64,000 nucleotides of DNA from Misgurnus anguillicaudatus (Eukaryota; Chordata; Actinopteri; Cypriniformes; Cobitidae): NCBI RefSeq assembly GCF_027580225.2, contig NC_073351.2, forward strand, positions 10,086,501-10,150,500. Direction: 5' to 3'. The position numbers were made by a program, and so were the translations under genes. Position 1 is the stretch's first letter. Each line of letters starts with the position of its first letter. A model generated the notes under the pieces. The model made no database searches. It was not told the DNA's origin and saw only the letters and a program-made list of their open reading frames with translations. Below, in pieces: positions 21,045 to 31,281 of the stretch.

Positions 21045-21461
21045 ATCGTCTTCAAAACTAAGATAGTTCCTGTTGTTATAAATGTTTACTGCTAAAAAAA
21101 AGAACCTTAGTGAAGATTAAAGATGGCTGACTCTCGTTTTGATTTGTACTTTTATGAATGGACTCGGCAGTCCAACCCCTATAGGCGGAATGAAAACATG
21201 CAGAAATAGCTCCTACTACTAACTGTAGTGTTTGCCTCTGGCCAAAAAGTCCTCCAATGACGCAAAGAGCCAAAATACAGATATCTCTCCTCCCAGGGGT
21301 ACATGAGGGAGGGAAATACGGTCATTCAGAAATACTGCTGGGTTTCGACTGATACAAAGCTGAATGCTAAATCGGTGAAGTATCCCTTTAAGTATGTTAA
21401 AAAAAAGAAAAAGAAGCAAAGCCTCAATATAACATCTGATAACAGGCTTTATGGTCCCAAT

Positions 21462-21890
21462 CATAGATATGTATAATAAAGGCTAGATGTCTTACGGCAG
21501 AGTCTCTAATGTCATCACTGGCAGCCATTTTGTCTCAGTCAGCTCGTTCACTCATAGCATTGCGTTTTAATCGTGCATTGCTCAATTTTCTACCGATTTT
21601 CAAATGGTTTGGTTTCTTACAAACGGTATTAATGTGGTTATAATTCTGGAGGCTTGAACATGTTTTATGAACATTATTCATAAGTAGGCTATGCAGTGTC
21701 ATAGGTACATCTCTGATGTTTATAAAAACCAAACCATTTGAAAATCGGTAGAAAATTGAGCAAGTTATGGTTATTTAAAAGTACATGAGTAAGCGAGCTG
21801 ACTGAGACAAGATGGCCGCCAGGTGTGGATGTCGACCTCCATTGGCCAGCAGTGCGGGCGAGACATCTAGCCTTCATTATACATATCTAT
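21462..21890. mobile_element. Foldback element with exact 9-bp duplication
   Basis: GGTCCCAAT is directly repeated at 21453-21461 and 21891-21899. The ends ATAGATATGTATAATAAAGG and CATTATACATATCTAT are inverted for about 30 bp, to AGATGTCT/AGACATCT. Inside, CGATTTTCAAATGGTTTGGT and its reverse complement form an inner inverted pair (about 21595-21615 and 21728-21748). A 9-bp duplication suggests the Mutator-like superfamily, inferred from length only. The two minus-strand ORFs (62-65 codons) span the palindrome and look spurious. Confidence 0.8.
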
Positions 21891-21899
21891 GGTCCCAAT

Positions 21900-22440
21900 G
21901 GTCCTAAGCTGTCACTGAGATGGTACCCTTTAAATAGGTCTTAATATGTACCCCACAGGTCGGGTTGGGTCAGCTGACTTTTGGGGGGGATTTTCCACTG
22001 GGTACAGTACGTAGTACCCGATAGTGTTTTTAGGACCACATCGGTTGAGGTTTCAAGCGACCCGAGCTGATGACATGAAAACACTGAAGATCACTGATTG
22101 GTCTGAGAGATTATTAGCATTAGCTAACTTGAACCCACAATGAATAATACTTCTACAACATTTAATAATCTTAGGTTATTTTAATATCAGCATTTATTAA
22201 TACATATTTAAAATCATTAGTTAATGCGCAATAAACTAATATATTGATGTTTACATATATTAAACATTTACCGACATATATGTGTTTTACAAATACATGA
22301 ATATAAACTTTACATACATCATAAATATAAATTACAATGCTGTTCACTCCTTACAAATAATTTCTGTCTAAGCCCATGTTGTCTCTGCAACCCACAATTT
22401 TATTTTAGATACAGCCAGAAACAAAACAAATTTTACTTGA
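21900..22440. repeat. GGTACC-type repeat fragment, then AT-rich DNA
   Basis: GATGGTACCCTTTAAATAGG and TTAATATGTACC (about 21919-21953) match the GGTACC repeat. GGGTACAGTACGTAGTACCC (21999-22018) is palindrome-rich. About 22080-22440 is plain AT-rich sequence. Confidence 0.45.
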
Positions 22441-23300
22441 AGAGATGCAGTTGTTTTCTACAATGTTATCTTCTGTGTTATTCATGCATTTGTACATTCA
22501 GTCTTTTTTCTATTCGCCTGTGCGCACACACGCCCAGCGGTGGCGTGCTTGGCATAAACAGTTTTGCAGAGCTCCAGGGAGAGGGTCCAGACCAGTAGCT
22601 CAAGACCCGATGACGTGAGCGGAGTGAAGGGAAGCTTACGCAGGCACCCAGGTTTGTTTAGACAAGCCTGGCTCAGCCCGACGCTGTAAACAAGGCAGGA
22701 CCACCAGGCCTGCTGCCGCTTCGCTGCCATTCACAGCGCACTGCAACTACAGCTCAAGTTCAGGCCGATGTCCCCCGTGCACCAGGCAGATCTGCGCTAC
22801 ACAAGGACATCAGTGTGAGCCGACGAGACGTGTGTAACACGGATCTCTATCCTTGTGTGTGTTTGTGTGCAGGAGGGGTTTGAAGGGGGCACTTGAGCTC
22901 TTAACAGCAATAACAGCTGCTTAAACCAACAAACGGAGAACTTGATATGTACATAGAGACAGAGAGAGAGAGAGAGAGAAACAGAGAGAGAAACTCGACA
23001 GCCCAGCACAAGCGATCAGGGCCACCGAATAGGGCCACGATGAGGTCACAGGCCTTAGATGTACATAATCTGCAGGTTCAGCCGTTTGATCACATGCCAG
23101 AGATCCTGTCGGGATGACAGCTCTGTCTGTTTCTACTTCTCAGAAGGGCAAAGACAAGATAATTCCTAAATCCTCCTCAAACTTGTAATAGAAATTCATC
23201 TGGACATCAGATCACACGCAGGAGAGATCACACGCCATGGACAAGCCCAATTAACAAAAGTGCATACATACCACTGACCTTCATTGAATCCAGGAATGCA
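22441..23300. other. No gene; candidate unique non-coding block
   Basis: About 22500-22800 has higher GC and no repeat signature. Both minus-strand ORFs (82 codons at 22482-22730; 70 codons at 22797-23009) lack a recognisable domain, and the second is driven by an (AG)n tract at about 22960-22982. Confidence 0.35.
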
Positions 23301-24129
23301 AAAACATATGTGTTATATATGGTAGGGTCATGACGTGACGTTAATTATTTTGTGTCCGTATGGTTCAGTTAAATGTAAAAGGGTTAAAATTTCAGGCCCA
23401 AGCCTAATTTTCTGGTTTTATTTCATTTTGAAAGAATATTTGGGGGATAATTGCCAAAATGTCAATGTGGTGTAACCGGTCTGTGTCCATTGGTATAACT
23501 AGTATTTTTTTAATGAAAATATAAATATATAAGTATAAAAAAATGCGGAATAAAATATAATCATCTAGTTTAGTGTAATTTGATTTTTTACATACATTTT
23601 TACATCATTTGTCAAAGATTATTTAGAAAACAGCTGTTTACACCATATGTCAAGACAAATATTACAAAAACGCATAAAAATTTACATTCAGAAATTATAT
23701 ATTTTTTTTTATAATTACGCTTACATGTCATTAAGGTGGATAAAATATTTAATATTTCTCATTCTTTGGCGCAATTGGCGGTTACACCATTTGACATTTT
23801 CAGGTCCATTCAGTCTAAACTTTTATAAAAATGGTACAAATGTAATTTTTATTGCATAAAATCAACAAAAATACACTATGTGCATTGAAATAAACCTGAT
23901 GCATGCTTTTAAAACAAGTTTTTAAAAATATTTTTTAATTTCTCATCTTGCCAAACCGTTTTTGTCACTGACACTGGTAAATAAATATGTTGATATGTTT
24001 ATTTCAGTGCATGCAAAGTAGCAAATGAAGATTTGAAAAGTTTAGGTTGATAATAACTTATGAGTAATTGGCCATAATTGGCAAAAGGCAGTCACCTTAT
24101 TTAAATTCTCTTGTATTTGACCAGGATAG
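23301..24129. other. No gene recognised; AT-rich
   Basis: Strongly AT-rich, with no repeat termini visible to me. The ORF at 23647-23859 (plus, 70 codons, Ile/Tyr/Phe-rich) reflects composition. Confidence 0.4.
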
Positions 24130-24612
24130 TCCCCAGTGGGGCCAGTGCCTTCTTTTTTGAGGGTGCTCGAAAAGTTCATCACAACATGTATGTAGCCCGT
24201 CATGTGTGTGGTTCCTTTTTTTTCAAAATATGTGTTCTGCGCATCGAGAGATCTTGTGTGCATCATGTGTCTTGTCGAAATAAGTGCCTGCTGGAGATGC
24301 GTTTAAAGGGTTTATGATAAAAGAGACGCTCGCGTTTGCCAGATACTCGCATAATCTCATGCGTTATCAGAGTTTACTGTTAAGGGAGTGTCTTGCTTGT
24401 ATTTTGTGAACGTGAGCGTGTAAGCATACATAACATAAGCTCTTTTGACGCGAGTGCAGCAATTTTTACAAAACACATGAAGCACACAGGATCTCTCAAA
24501 GCGCAGAACACATTATTCTGGAAGATGGAACCAACACATGACACTCCGAACACATATTTTGAATTAGCACAGCTCGGATGAGCAGTCACAAGCCGCAACT
24601 GATTTCTTAAAA
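24130..24612 (+). mobile_element. Foldback MITE, copy B (same family as 5425-5895)
   Basis: Matches copy A in reverse orientation throughout. Landmarks are CATCGAGAGATCTTGTGTGC, GAAATAAGTGCCTGCTGGAG, GTTTATGATAAAAGAGACGC (24309-24328) and CTCTCAAAGCGCAGAACACA. The right side (TGAGCAGTCACAAGCCGCAA) equals the start of copy A on its minus strand. No clear target duplication was found. Confidence 0.75.
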
Positions 24613-24833
24613 GTTTCACATAAAAGACTAATTTAACAAACACATAAAAACCAACACATACAAAATAATATTTTAGCCAGCGCTTAAGACATTCACATGT
24701 TTTCTTCTGGTTGGTCTGGGTGTTTTCAGTCTAATAATACTTTAATTTAAAATTTATTAAAGTATTTTAAAGAATTATTTTATATTATTTTATTCATATT
24801 ATTTGTTTTTTATATTTTTTTTATTTCTGTTGC

Positions 24834-25482
24834 GGTTTTCCAGACAGGGATTAGAAAAGACCTAGACTAAAATAAAAGTAAGACCTGTCCAAACTGAAAA
24901 CAACTTGCACTGAAATATCTTAAAATATATCAGTGCCCTTTGTTTTCCCTTAAAATGCACATCAGCAATGTTTTTAGAATGTTTTGCTTGATGCTGTTTT
25001 TTAGTTTTACTCTGTAAAGATAAAGACTTTGATGTTTGATCAAATGTTTGATGTTCATTTAACTTTGAACAAAATGTTGCCAGTAAATAACATACATTTA
25101 AATCTACGACGGTAAGTTACCGGCAACCCAGCTGCAATAACACTGTAATTTCTACAGAATTTTTTTACAGTGTGATCAAACTGTAAAAAAACACGATCTC
25201 TGTAGACAGCCCAGGCTTCACAAACTGCAATAAAAACAAAGTGGCCAAACCTACAAACAAAAACCATAAAAAGTGTTCCAGCCAATAAACGACAAGAAGG
25301 ATTTGAGGGTTGGGGGTGGATGCGTTCATGAAAGCACGGAAGGGAGGGGGAGGAGTTAGCTACGCTCCGTTTGTTTGAAAACAGTTCAAACATCAACAAA
25401 AAGTGACGTCACACAGATTCGCCTAGAGCGCCTTTAAACTAAGGCGTAGTCCTGGCTTAAAATAATCCCTGTCCGTGAAACC
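24834..25482. mobile_element. GACAGGG-family MITE with both ends, split by an insertion
   Basis: The left end is GGTTTTCCAGACAGGGATTA (24834-24853). The right end is AATAATCCCTGTCCGTGAAA then CC, ending at 25482. The ends are imperfect inverted repeats. Between them, about 24990-25433 is unrelated sequence that ends CGCCTTTAAAC. Left and right pieces together would make a typical length near 200 bp. Confidence 0.7.
24990..25433. mobile_element. TTAA-type element inserted in the MITE above
   Basis: It ends GATTCGCCTAGAGCGCCT, followed by TTAA (25434-25437). The same end occurs, decayed, at 2350-2390. The left boundary is not sharp; no matching TTAA plus AGGCGC was seen. A 114-codon minus-strand ORF (25055-25399) has no recognised domain. 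Confidence 0.55.
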
Positions 25483-26678
25483 ACCCGTCTAAATTTGAAA
25501 GTTAAGCCAAAACAAGGTACCGTCTAAAAAAAATATTTTGCTGCCCTACATTTTTAAGTAGGCTACAATCAAAGTGGCATTGGAGTGAGCAACGTTATTT
25601 CATGTCAATTTGTACATATTTTAAATGGTGGCTAATTCATTTTAATTTGTACAATCACATTTGTACATTTTTGTTGGATTTGCCTATGTGACATTGGGGT
25701 TAAATGCAGGGTTAGGGGTGAGGTTTTGTTATTGTTTTTTATGATAATCATACGCTGTGCATTATTAACTTTGTATAAATTCAAACGATTTAGCAAACTC
25801 GTAAAATATGTACGAACTCTCGTGAGATCATGCTTGAGTGAGATATTTCGGCTTACTTTTAAATTTTACAACCAGTGGTGAATTGCTGTAATTGCTTATA
25901 AAAGTATTTCAAAATTGCTTAACTTAATTTGATGAGTTAAAAGATTGTTAAACAATTTAAGGCAGCACAATATTTTTTCAGTGCAAGTACACCTAAGACG
26001 TCAACAAAACAAAGTGTGGTTTCAGTGTTTCTTGACTGAATGAAGAGGTGTTTTTACTCTAGGAATCCCAAATGACTGCTAAAAACACAAACTCACTTCA
26101 TATAGTTTAGCAGTTTAACACACTGGTTTCCAAGTCGTAGATTCCCAGAATGCTTTGCTGCAGGACAGCTGTGGGTTGACTGTTAACACTTGCATGTTAG
26201 GAGTGATTACGACTCTCTTAAGATATCAACCCACACGCAGTCTTACACTGGACATCGAATGGCCTATGTACTCCTTAAAACCAGCTCTCGCTGGATATGC
26301 CCATATAATATCACATTAATATGGATGGGCCTTTTCAACTCATATCCACTATCAGAAAACAAGATTAATATTGAACAATAGCAGTGTAAAAGACAATGTT
26401 AAAACATGTGTCAAATGATTCATAACTTTACCCAAAAAGTTTTATAAAATGACATTTTTTGACCATTAAAAGATCAACTACATGGCTACATGTTAAGAGT
26501 TATGCAATGTAGTTCCTTGACCCTGTATTGTCCTATGTAATGCATTTTAGTAGATTTGTAAATAACATATCTTATAATACTTTATGATTATATACACATT
26601 TGTAATAATTGGTTATATCTTAAAAAAAATAATATTGGCTGTCTTTCGATCTGAATGCATGTGATGTTTCAGCATATT
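25483..26678. other. No gene; one dispersed repeat fragment
   Basis: About 25590-25840 (TTTGTACA motifs and GTTAGGGGTGAGG) resembles a common fish MITE whose ends I could not place. About 26040-26400 shows no repeat signature. Confidence 0.35.
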
Positions 26679-26957
26679 TGTGACCCTGGACACAAAACAT
26701 GTCATAAAGGTAATTTTTTTTAATTTGGGATGTATACACCATCTGAAAGTTTTCCACTGATGTATGGTTTGTTAGGATAGGCAATATTTGGCTGAGATAC
26801 AACTATTTGTACGTCTGGAATCTGAAGGTGCAAAAAACGCCTTTAAAATATCTTCATGGATCATGATCTTTACTTAATCTCCAAACGATTTTTGGCATAA
26901 AACGATAATGTTGGTTTTTGCTAAAAACTATAAGTAGTTTTGTGTTTCAGGGTCACA
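26679..26957. mobile_element. MITE with TGTGACCCTGG ends
   Basis: The ends TGTGACCCTGGACACAAAAC and TTTTGTGTTTCAGGGTCACA are imperfect inverted repeats. The interior keeps CATCTGAAAGTTTTCCACTG, ATGGTTTGTTAGGATAGGCA and AATATCTTCATGGATCATGA, landmarks of an abundant zebrafish element. This copy is shorter than the form I remember, so it is internally deleted. No target duplication is evident. Confidence 0.8.
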
Positions 26958-28350
26958 TTTAGTATAACAGCACTGGGAACCCTTTCGGTGTGTCTGTAGT
27001 CATTACTGTCTTTGGCAACAGAAAACTGTTTATCCGTTGGCTTCTTCTGATGCTATTTTTGTAAACAGAGCAAAAACAGACAAAACAACTAGTCATATTG
27101 TGTCTGAAATAAAAGTTTATTGTTTACAGAACTCCTGGGTCCTCGCGTCTACAGGTATTCAGAAAAACATCACTCTATGTGCTTGATTTACACTTTTTAT
27201 AGGCAATTTCAATGCCAAATACTGTTCAAATATGTCACGTTAAAATACATATTTTGTTTCTACAGTACGTTTTGTCTCTGTATAACATAATTCAGCATCT
27301 ACAGAGAAAAACATGTTCGGTATCATGAAATAAAAACACGGCAGTTCACATCAGGTTGTTTTAGTGCAGCTCAGGTTATTTTTCTAGCGTCTTTCATGGT
27401 TCGTCAGGTTTACAGGCATTGAAGAGTAACTTTATAACATGGTGTGTTTCAGGTTCTGAACAGGATAAATGGGTGTGTATGTGTGTGTAAGATGAGTAAA
27501 CCATCTCTGCCCTGCAAACGTCCATTTCTTCCCCTCTGCATCCATCTGTCAGGGTCACTGATGGACAACTTTTACAGACAGCACATTACACTGCAGCTAT
27601 GAAGCGTGTGAATGAGTGTCATCTGTTACACAGCTGTCTGTTTTCACATGAGCGGTGAAAGCACATGTTATGGCTCTAAAATCTGATTGGATCATATTTG
27701 ATAACTCAACGTATTGTATATTGACTATTTGAAGTCCATATGAAGTCTTACACAAAACATATTTTTGTTACATTTAAATAGATGCTATTGCGTTTTATTA
27801 GGCATTATTACGTTTTTACAGCTACACAACATAAAACATTTACAAATATTTTATACTATAAAGATTGCTGTATAATTTCCAATGTTACCACATCAAACCT
27901 TACCCTATAACCAAAACATACAAAAATTTTAAAAATATGTAATGTATTCTTTTTTTGTGTTCTGCAACGTAACAGGAAGAAATGTGAAGGAGAATTTTAG
28001 TAACAATAATAACAATATGCATTTAAAATAAATTTTACGCTGCTAACACAGTCCTACCCCTAAACAGGATAAAAGACAGATGAGTGTAATCACAATAACT
28101 AATTTATTGCAAAATTTCAAAAGCAGTACCCAAAGTAGTTAAAATGACCATGTGCTGCATATGTGTAAGTGTATGAGGTAAAGAGAAGTATTAAAGTTAT
28201 TAACCAGAAGACCATTAATCCGGCTTTTCTCTGTCAAGGCGTGCATTTTAAATTTCAAAAGTACAATGACTGAAAGATGGAAATGTCACAAATCTTTGAC
28301 GTAGCACGCAAGAGGTAATAAGCTTTGATATCACTGCCATAAAGCAATGT
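26958..28350. other. No gene recognised; includes a repeat shared with 9.8 kb
   Basis: About 27825-27900 matches 9818-9905 in reverse complement (TATACTATAAAGATTGCTGTATAATTTCC region, of which TAAAGATTGCTGTATAATTT is identical). About 27100-27660 has no repeat ends. An AATAAA occurs on the minus strand near 27116-27121, but no exon or ORF supports a 3' UTR. Confidence 0.35.
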
Positions 28351-28358
28351 GTTGTAAA

Positions 28359-29838
28359 CAGGGGCGCCGCTAGCAATTTTGGGCCCTATGAAAGAATAGG
28401 AGGTCGGCCCCCAGTGCCCCCCACCATTTCGCACCAAACATACAACATGCAATTTAATAATACAGAACTATTTCTTTTGCTATTGTTTTGACCACAATTA
28501 ACAGTATTTATAGACTTACAATGTCTGCAGCTAAGATAATTTTGTGCAATGTAAATTGTATTGAAAAATACAGTAATCAAATAATCAGAGAAAATGCAAC
28601 ATTATTAAACATAGATTATAGATAATTGTGACCCAATTAATAAGATAATTGGTTATTTGTGGTTTACTGTTTTCCACATAAAATCATCCTACATAATGTA
28701 AAGAACATTTTGTGAAAATATAAACTTGATATCTTTAATGTTGACTGAGTAATGTCATGTCAGCGATTGAAATCATAGTGAAATTAATGCTTCAAATTAA
28801 ACTGTGATGCTTTTTATCTCACAATAAGATTTGAGGCTTTAGTCTGATTTTCAGAGGTCAGTCACAGTGACATACTGTATACTTGAGCTGTTACACACAT
28901 CAATGACATTGTAACATTTAAAAATGGTGAACAACAACAATGCATATTTTCTATACAGTTACCTTATGCCTCAAATAAGACTGGGTCAAAAACGCTTGAC
29001 CAAAGCTTATATTATTTAGCATTATTTATAAGATGAGTAACAGGTTTCACACACCAGCAGCTTCAGTAAAGCAAAAATAACGACAGATCGTTGAAACTGA
29101 GAAAACAGCTATGCTCTTAAATGAGTCTTCAGACTGTTTATTAATGAACGGGACTCTAAAATGAAATGAATGACAACTATAGCAGATTACAACATAGATT
29201 TCCATTGATTTCTTAAAGCTGTTGCAAGGTGAGAAGCTTTAATATACATAGCTGGACTAGTTTAGCCTTCATTGCATTTCTGTTTTATCACAATCAACTA
29301 TTCTCGACTGCCTAAAAATCCTTCCTTGGCATATTGCGTTACAAAACATTAGAGTGTGTAACCGATCGCATTTCTAGTTTATGTTAATTATCTTATACGG
29401 GCTACGTTCATTAAAACAGCTTATAAGTGCTGACTTCGCGTCAGAATCATAACACAAAACAGGGAACGTAAATCACCTTGTGTTTTTTTAAACTGAGGTG
29501 AACAGAGCGAAGACTTTACAGTGGAAAGAAAACTGCATTGTATTGCTCCAGCGTCACATTGTGTAAACTACATTTATAGTAAGGAAGTGCACCTATTCAG
29601 ATATCATAGCAAAAATCAGTAAATAAACACACCTTGCGCTCTTGTGAAGTTCACTCCGCACTGTGAGTCCGTGGCGTGGATTAAAGAAGGCGCTAAAACG
29701 CAGAGTAAAGACGGGGCGGAGCTAAAAGGGCTCAGCTTAAAGGGGGTTGCGTTTGCGGCACTGTCCTTGGCTGGGGCCCCAAAAAATGAATGGGCCCTTA
29801 GAATCGTCCTAACTTTTCCCCCCTTTACGGCGCCCCTG
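28359..29838. mobile_element. hAT element, 1480 bp, exact 8-bp target duplication
   Basis: The element begins CAGGGGCGCCGCTAGC and ends TTTACGGCGCCCCTG. GTTGTAAA directly flanks both sides (28351-28358 and 29839-29846). CAGGGG/CCCCTG ends with an 8-bp duplication are typical of hAT. GGGCCCTAT and ATGGGCCC motifs lie near the ends. I find no BED, catalytic or hATC motif; the 79-codon ORF at 29644-29883 crosses the right terminus and is spurious. Non-autonomous copy. Confidence 0.9.
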
Positions 29839-29846
29839 GTTGTAAA

Positions 29847-30235
29847 GCTTCTTGAGGCGCAATATTTAGATTCAAATTCATAACGAACGCAAGATTTGAC
29901 GTTTACAGTCGCTAATGAGAACTGGGATCAAGATCGCTGGATAAAGGCCTGAATTTGGATCTGTTCCACAGAATCGTATGAATTTTAAAGATGTGGATTA
30001 CAGCGAATGAATAAAATTAACATATTTTGTGAATTTATCTTGTGTTTTGGTGTGATAATTGTTGCATAGGAGAAAACGCCTTTTGTTTGTCATGAAAAAC
30101 AATCTAAATATTGCAAAATGGTTAAATGATTACAGAAATGTTATTCATTTTAAGGTTTTAAAGTGTAGTCTTGTTTAACATTATGTAATTCTCTGAAAGT
30201 CATGAACATTTCATTGGGTAAATAATTAAACCCTC
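29847..30235. other. No feature seen
   Basis: AT-rich spacer between the hAT and the TTAA element. Confidence 0.4.
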
Positions 30236-30317
30236 TTAAAGGCGGGGTGCATGATCTCTGAAAGCCAATGTTGACATTTGAAATCACCTACCAAACACGC
30301 CCTAAAAATATCTAAAA

Positions 30318-30606
30318 ATTCTTAAATTAAGCTTTTTCTTGATGAACAAAACGACCCAAGAAAATAAGTCTAGTTTTTAGAGCAAAAATATCAAATTTAA
30401 GTGATTGTGTGCATAAAACAAGCAAAAATTTTTCTTGAATTTAGTGTTTAAGAAAAAGGTTCAAGATTTTTCCTCTTACCCCATTGGCAGATTTTTTTGC
30501 TTGTTTTATTCACAAAATCACTTAAATTTGATATTTTTGGTCTAAAAACTAGACTTATTTTCTTGGGTAGTTTTGCTCATCAAGAAAAAACATCTTAATT
30601 TAAGAG
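30318..30606. mobile_element. Nested foldback repeat
   Basis: The left arm (about 30318-30425) and right arm (about 30495-30606) are inverted copies. ATAAGTCTAGTTTTTAGA pairs with TCTAAAAACTAGACTTATTT, and CTTGATGAACAAAAC pairs with TTTTGCTCATCAAG. Adjacent sequence ending TTTTTTGCAGTG (about 30681) is a familiar cyprinid repeat end. Non-coding. Confidence 0.7.
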
Positions 30607-31069
30607 TTTTTAAATATTTTTACTGAAAACAAGACAAAAATACTAAGAACATTTTTTCTTGAAAATCATTTTTTGCAGTGCACATCACAAATGTATTTTT
30701 TATCATTAATTTTATGCAGTTTATTCAGGTTTGGCATATGATGTTGGCATTGTTTAAGTTTCTCCAATGACAGTTTTTCTAATTTTATTACTAAAAACAC
30801 CTGAATTGTGTTAAGTGGATGGCAAGCCATGGAAAGACAGTTCAGATTTAGTTGATTTAAGCTCTTTTAGTGTTTAGTGTTCGCTTTTATTTGCTTATAG
30901 ACAAAGATAAATTCCCATATATATGCAATGCCTTTGATTATTTTATCAACTTCTCTGATGGCATACACACACACACACACGCGCGCACATGCACACACAG
31001 ACAAGAAGTGCCTAATCATTTGCATATTCCACATTTTATTATAAGTGTTTTAATGCAGTGACTTGCACT

Positions 31070-31182
31070 GGTCTTGGTCTCGACTTGGTCTTGGCCTGTC
31101 TTGGTCTCGACCCTTCAAAGTCCTGGTTTTGTCTTGGTCATGACTTGGTCTCGGTTTAGGTGGTCTTGACTACAACACTAGT
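31070..31182. repeat. TTGGTCTCG-type dispersed repeat
   Basis: TTGGTCTCGACTTGGTCTTG and similar short units are repeated imperfectly. The end GGTGGTCTTGACTACAACAC recurs near 40545-40590 (CATGGTCTTGACTACAACAA), and a diverged relative lies near 38805-38890. Confidence 0.6.
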
Positions 31183-31281
31183 AGACACACCCCTTACTGC
31201 TGATTGGCTATAAGTGTGTTTTGGTACTTGGCCGACTTCCTCTTCCAAAGTGTTTTTTTTAATCATGCACCCCGCCTTTAA

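Larger units (their letters stand above)
18530..21387 (-). mobile_element. Remnant of a larger TTAA-ended element, disrupted by Tc1
   Basis: The right end is CACCG-side-first: ...TCGGTGAAGTATCCCT ending at 21387, followed by TTAA (21388-21391), i.e. AGGGATACTTCACCGA on the minus strand. Sequence on both sides of the Tc1 insertion (about 18530-18863 and 20419-21387) seems to belong to it. It contains a short coding remnant near its 5' end (20825-21044) and a good splice-donor-like GGTAAGTAAAT on the minus strand at about 18706. The left terminus was not found, so extent and unity are inference. Confidence 0.4.
30240..31277. mobile_element. TTAA-flanked element enlarged by nested repeats
   Basis: TTAA flanks both ends (30236-30239 and 31278-31281). 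The termini AGGCGGGGTGCATGAT and ATCATGCACCCCGCCT are exact inverted repeats. Its ends match the 236-bp copy at 2108-2343. Between about 30302 and 31182 lies extra sequence absent from that copy: a foldback (30318-30606), an AT-rich stretch with a CA/CG microsatellite (30965-30998), and a TTGGTCTCG-type repeat (31070-31182). Confidence 0.88.

Noticed and set aside
25055..25399. 114-codon minus-strand ORF
   Set aside because: It lies inside a TTAA-type inserted element whose related end is non-coding elsewhere (2350-2390); no domain recognised.
27100..27660. 3' UTR of a minus-strand gene, given a reverse AATAAA near 27116
   Set aside because: No coding exon or splice site could be found upstream on the minus strand; AATAAA is frequent at this base composition.
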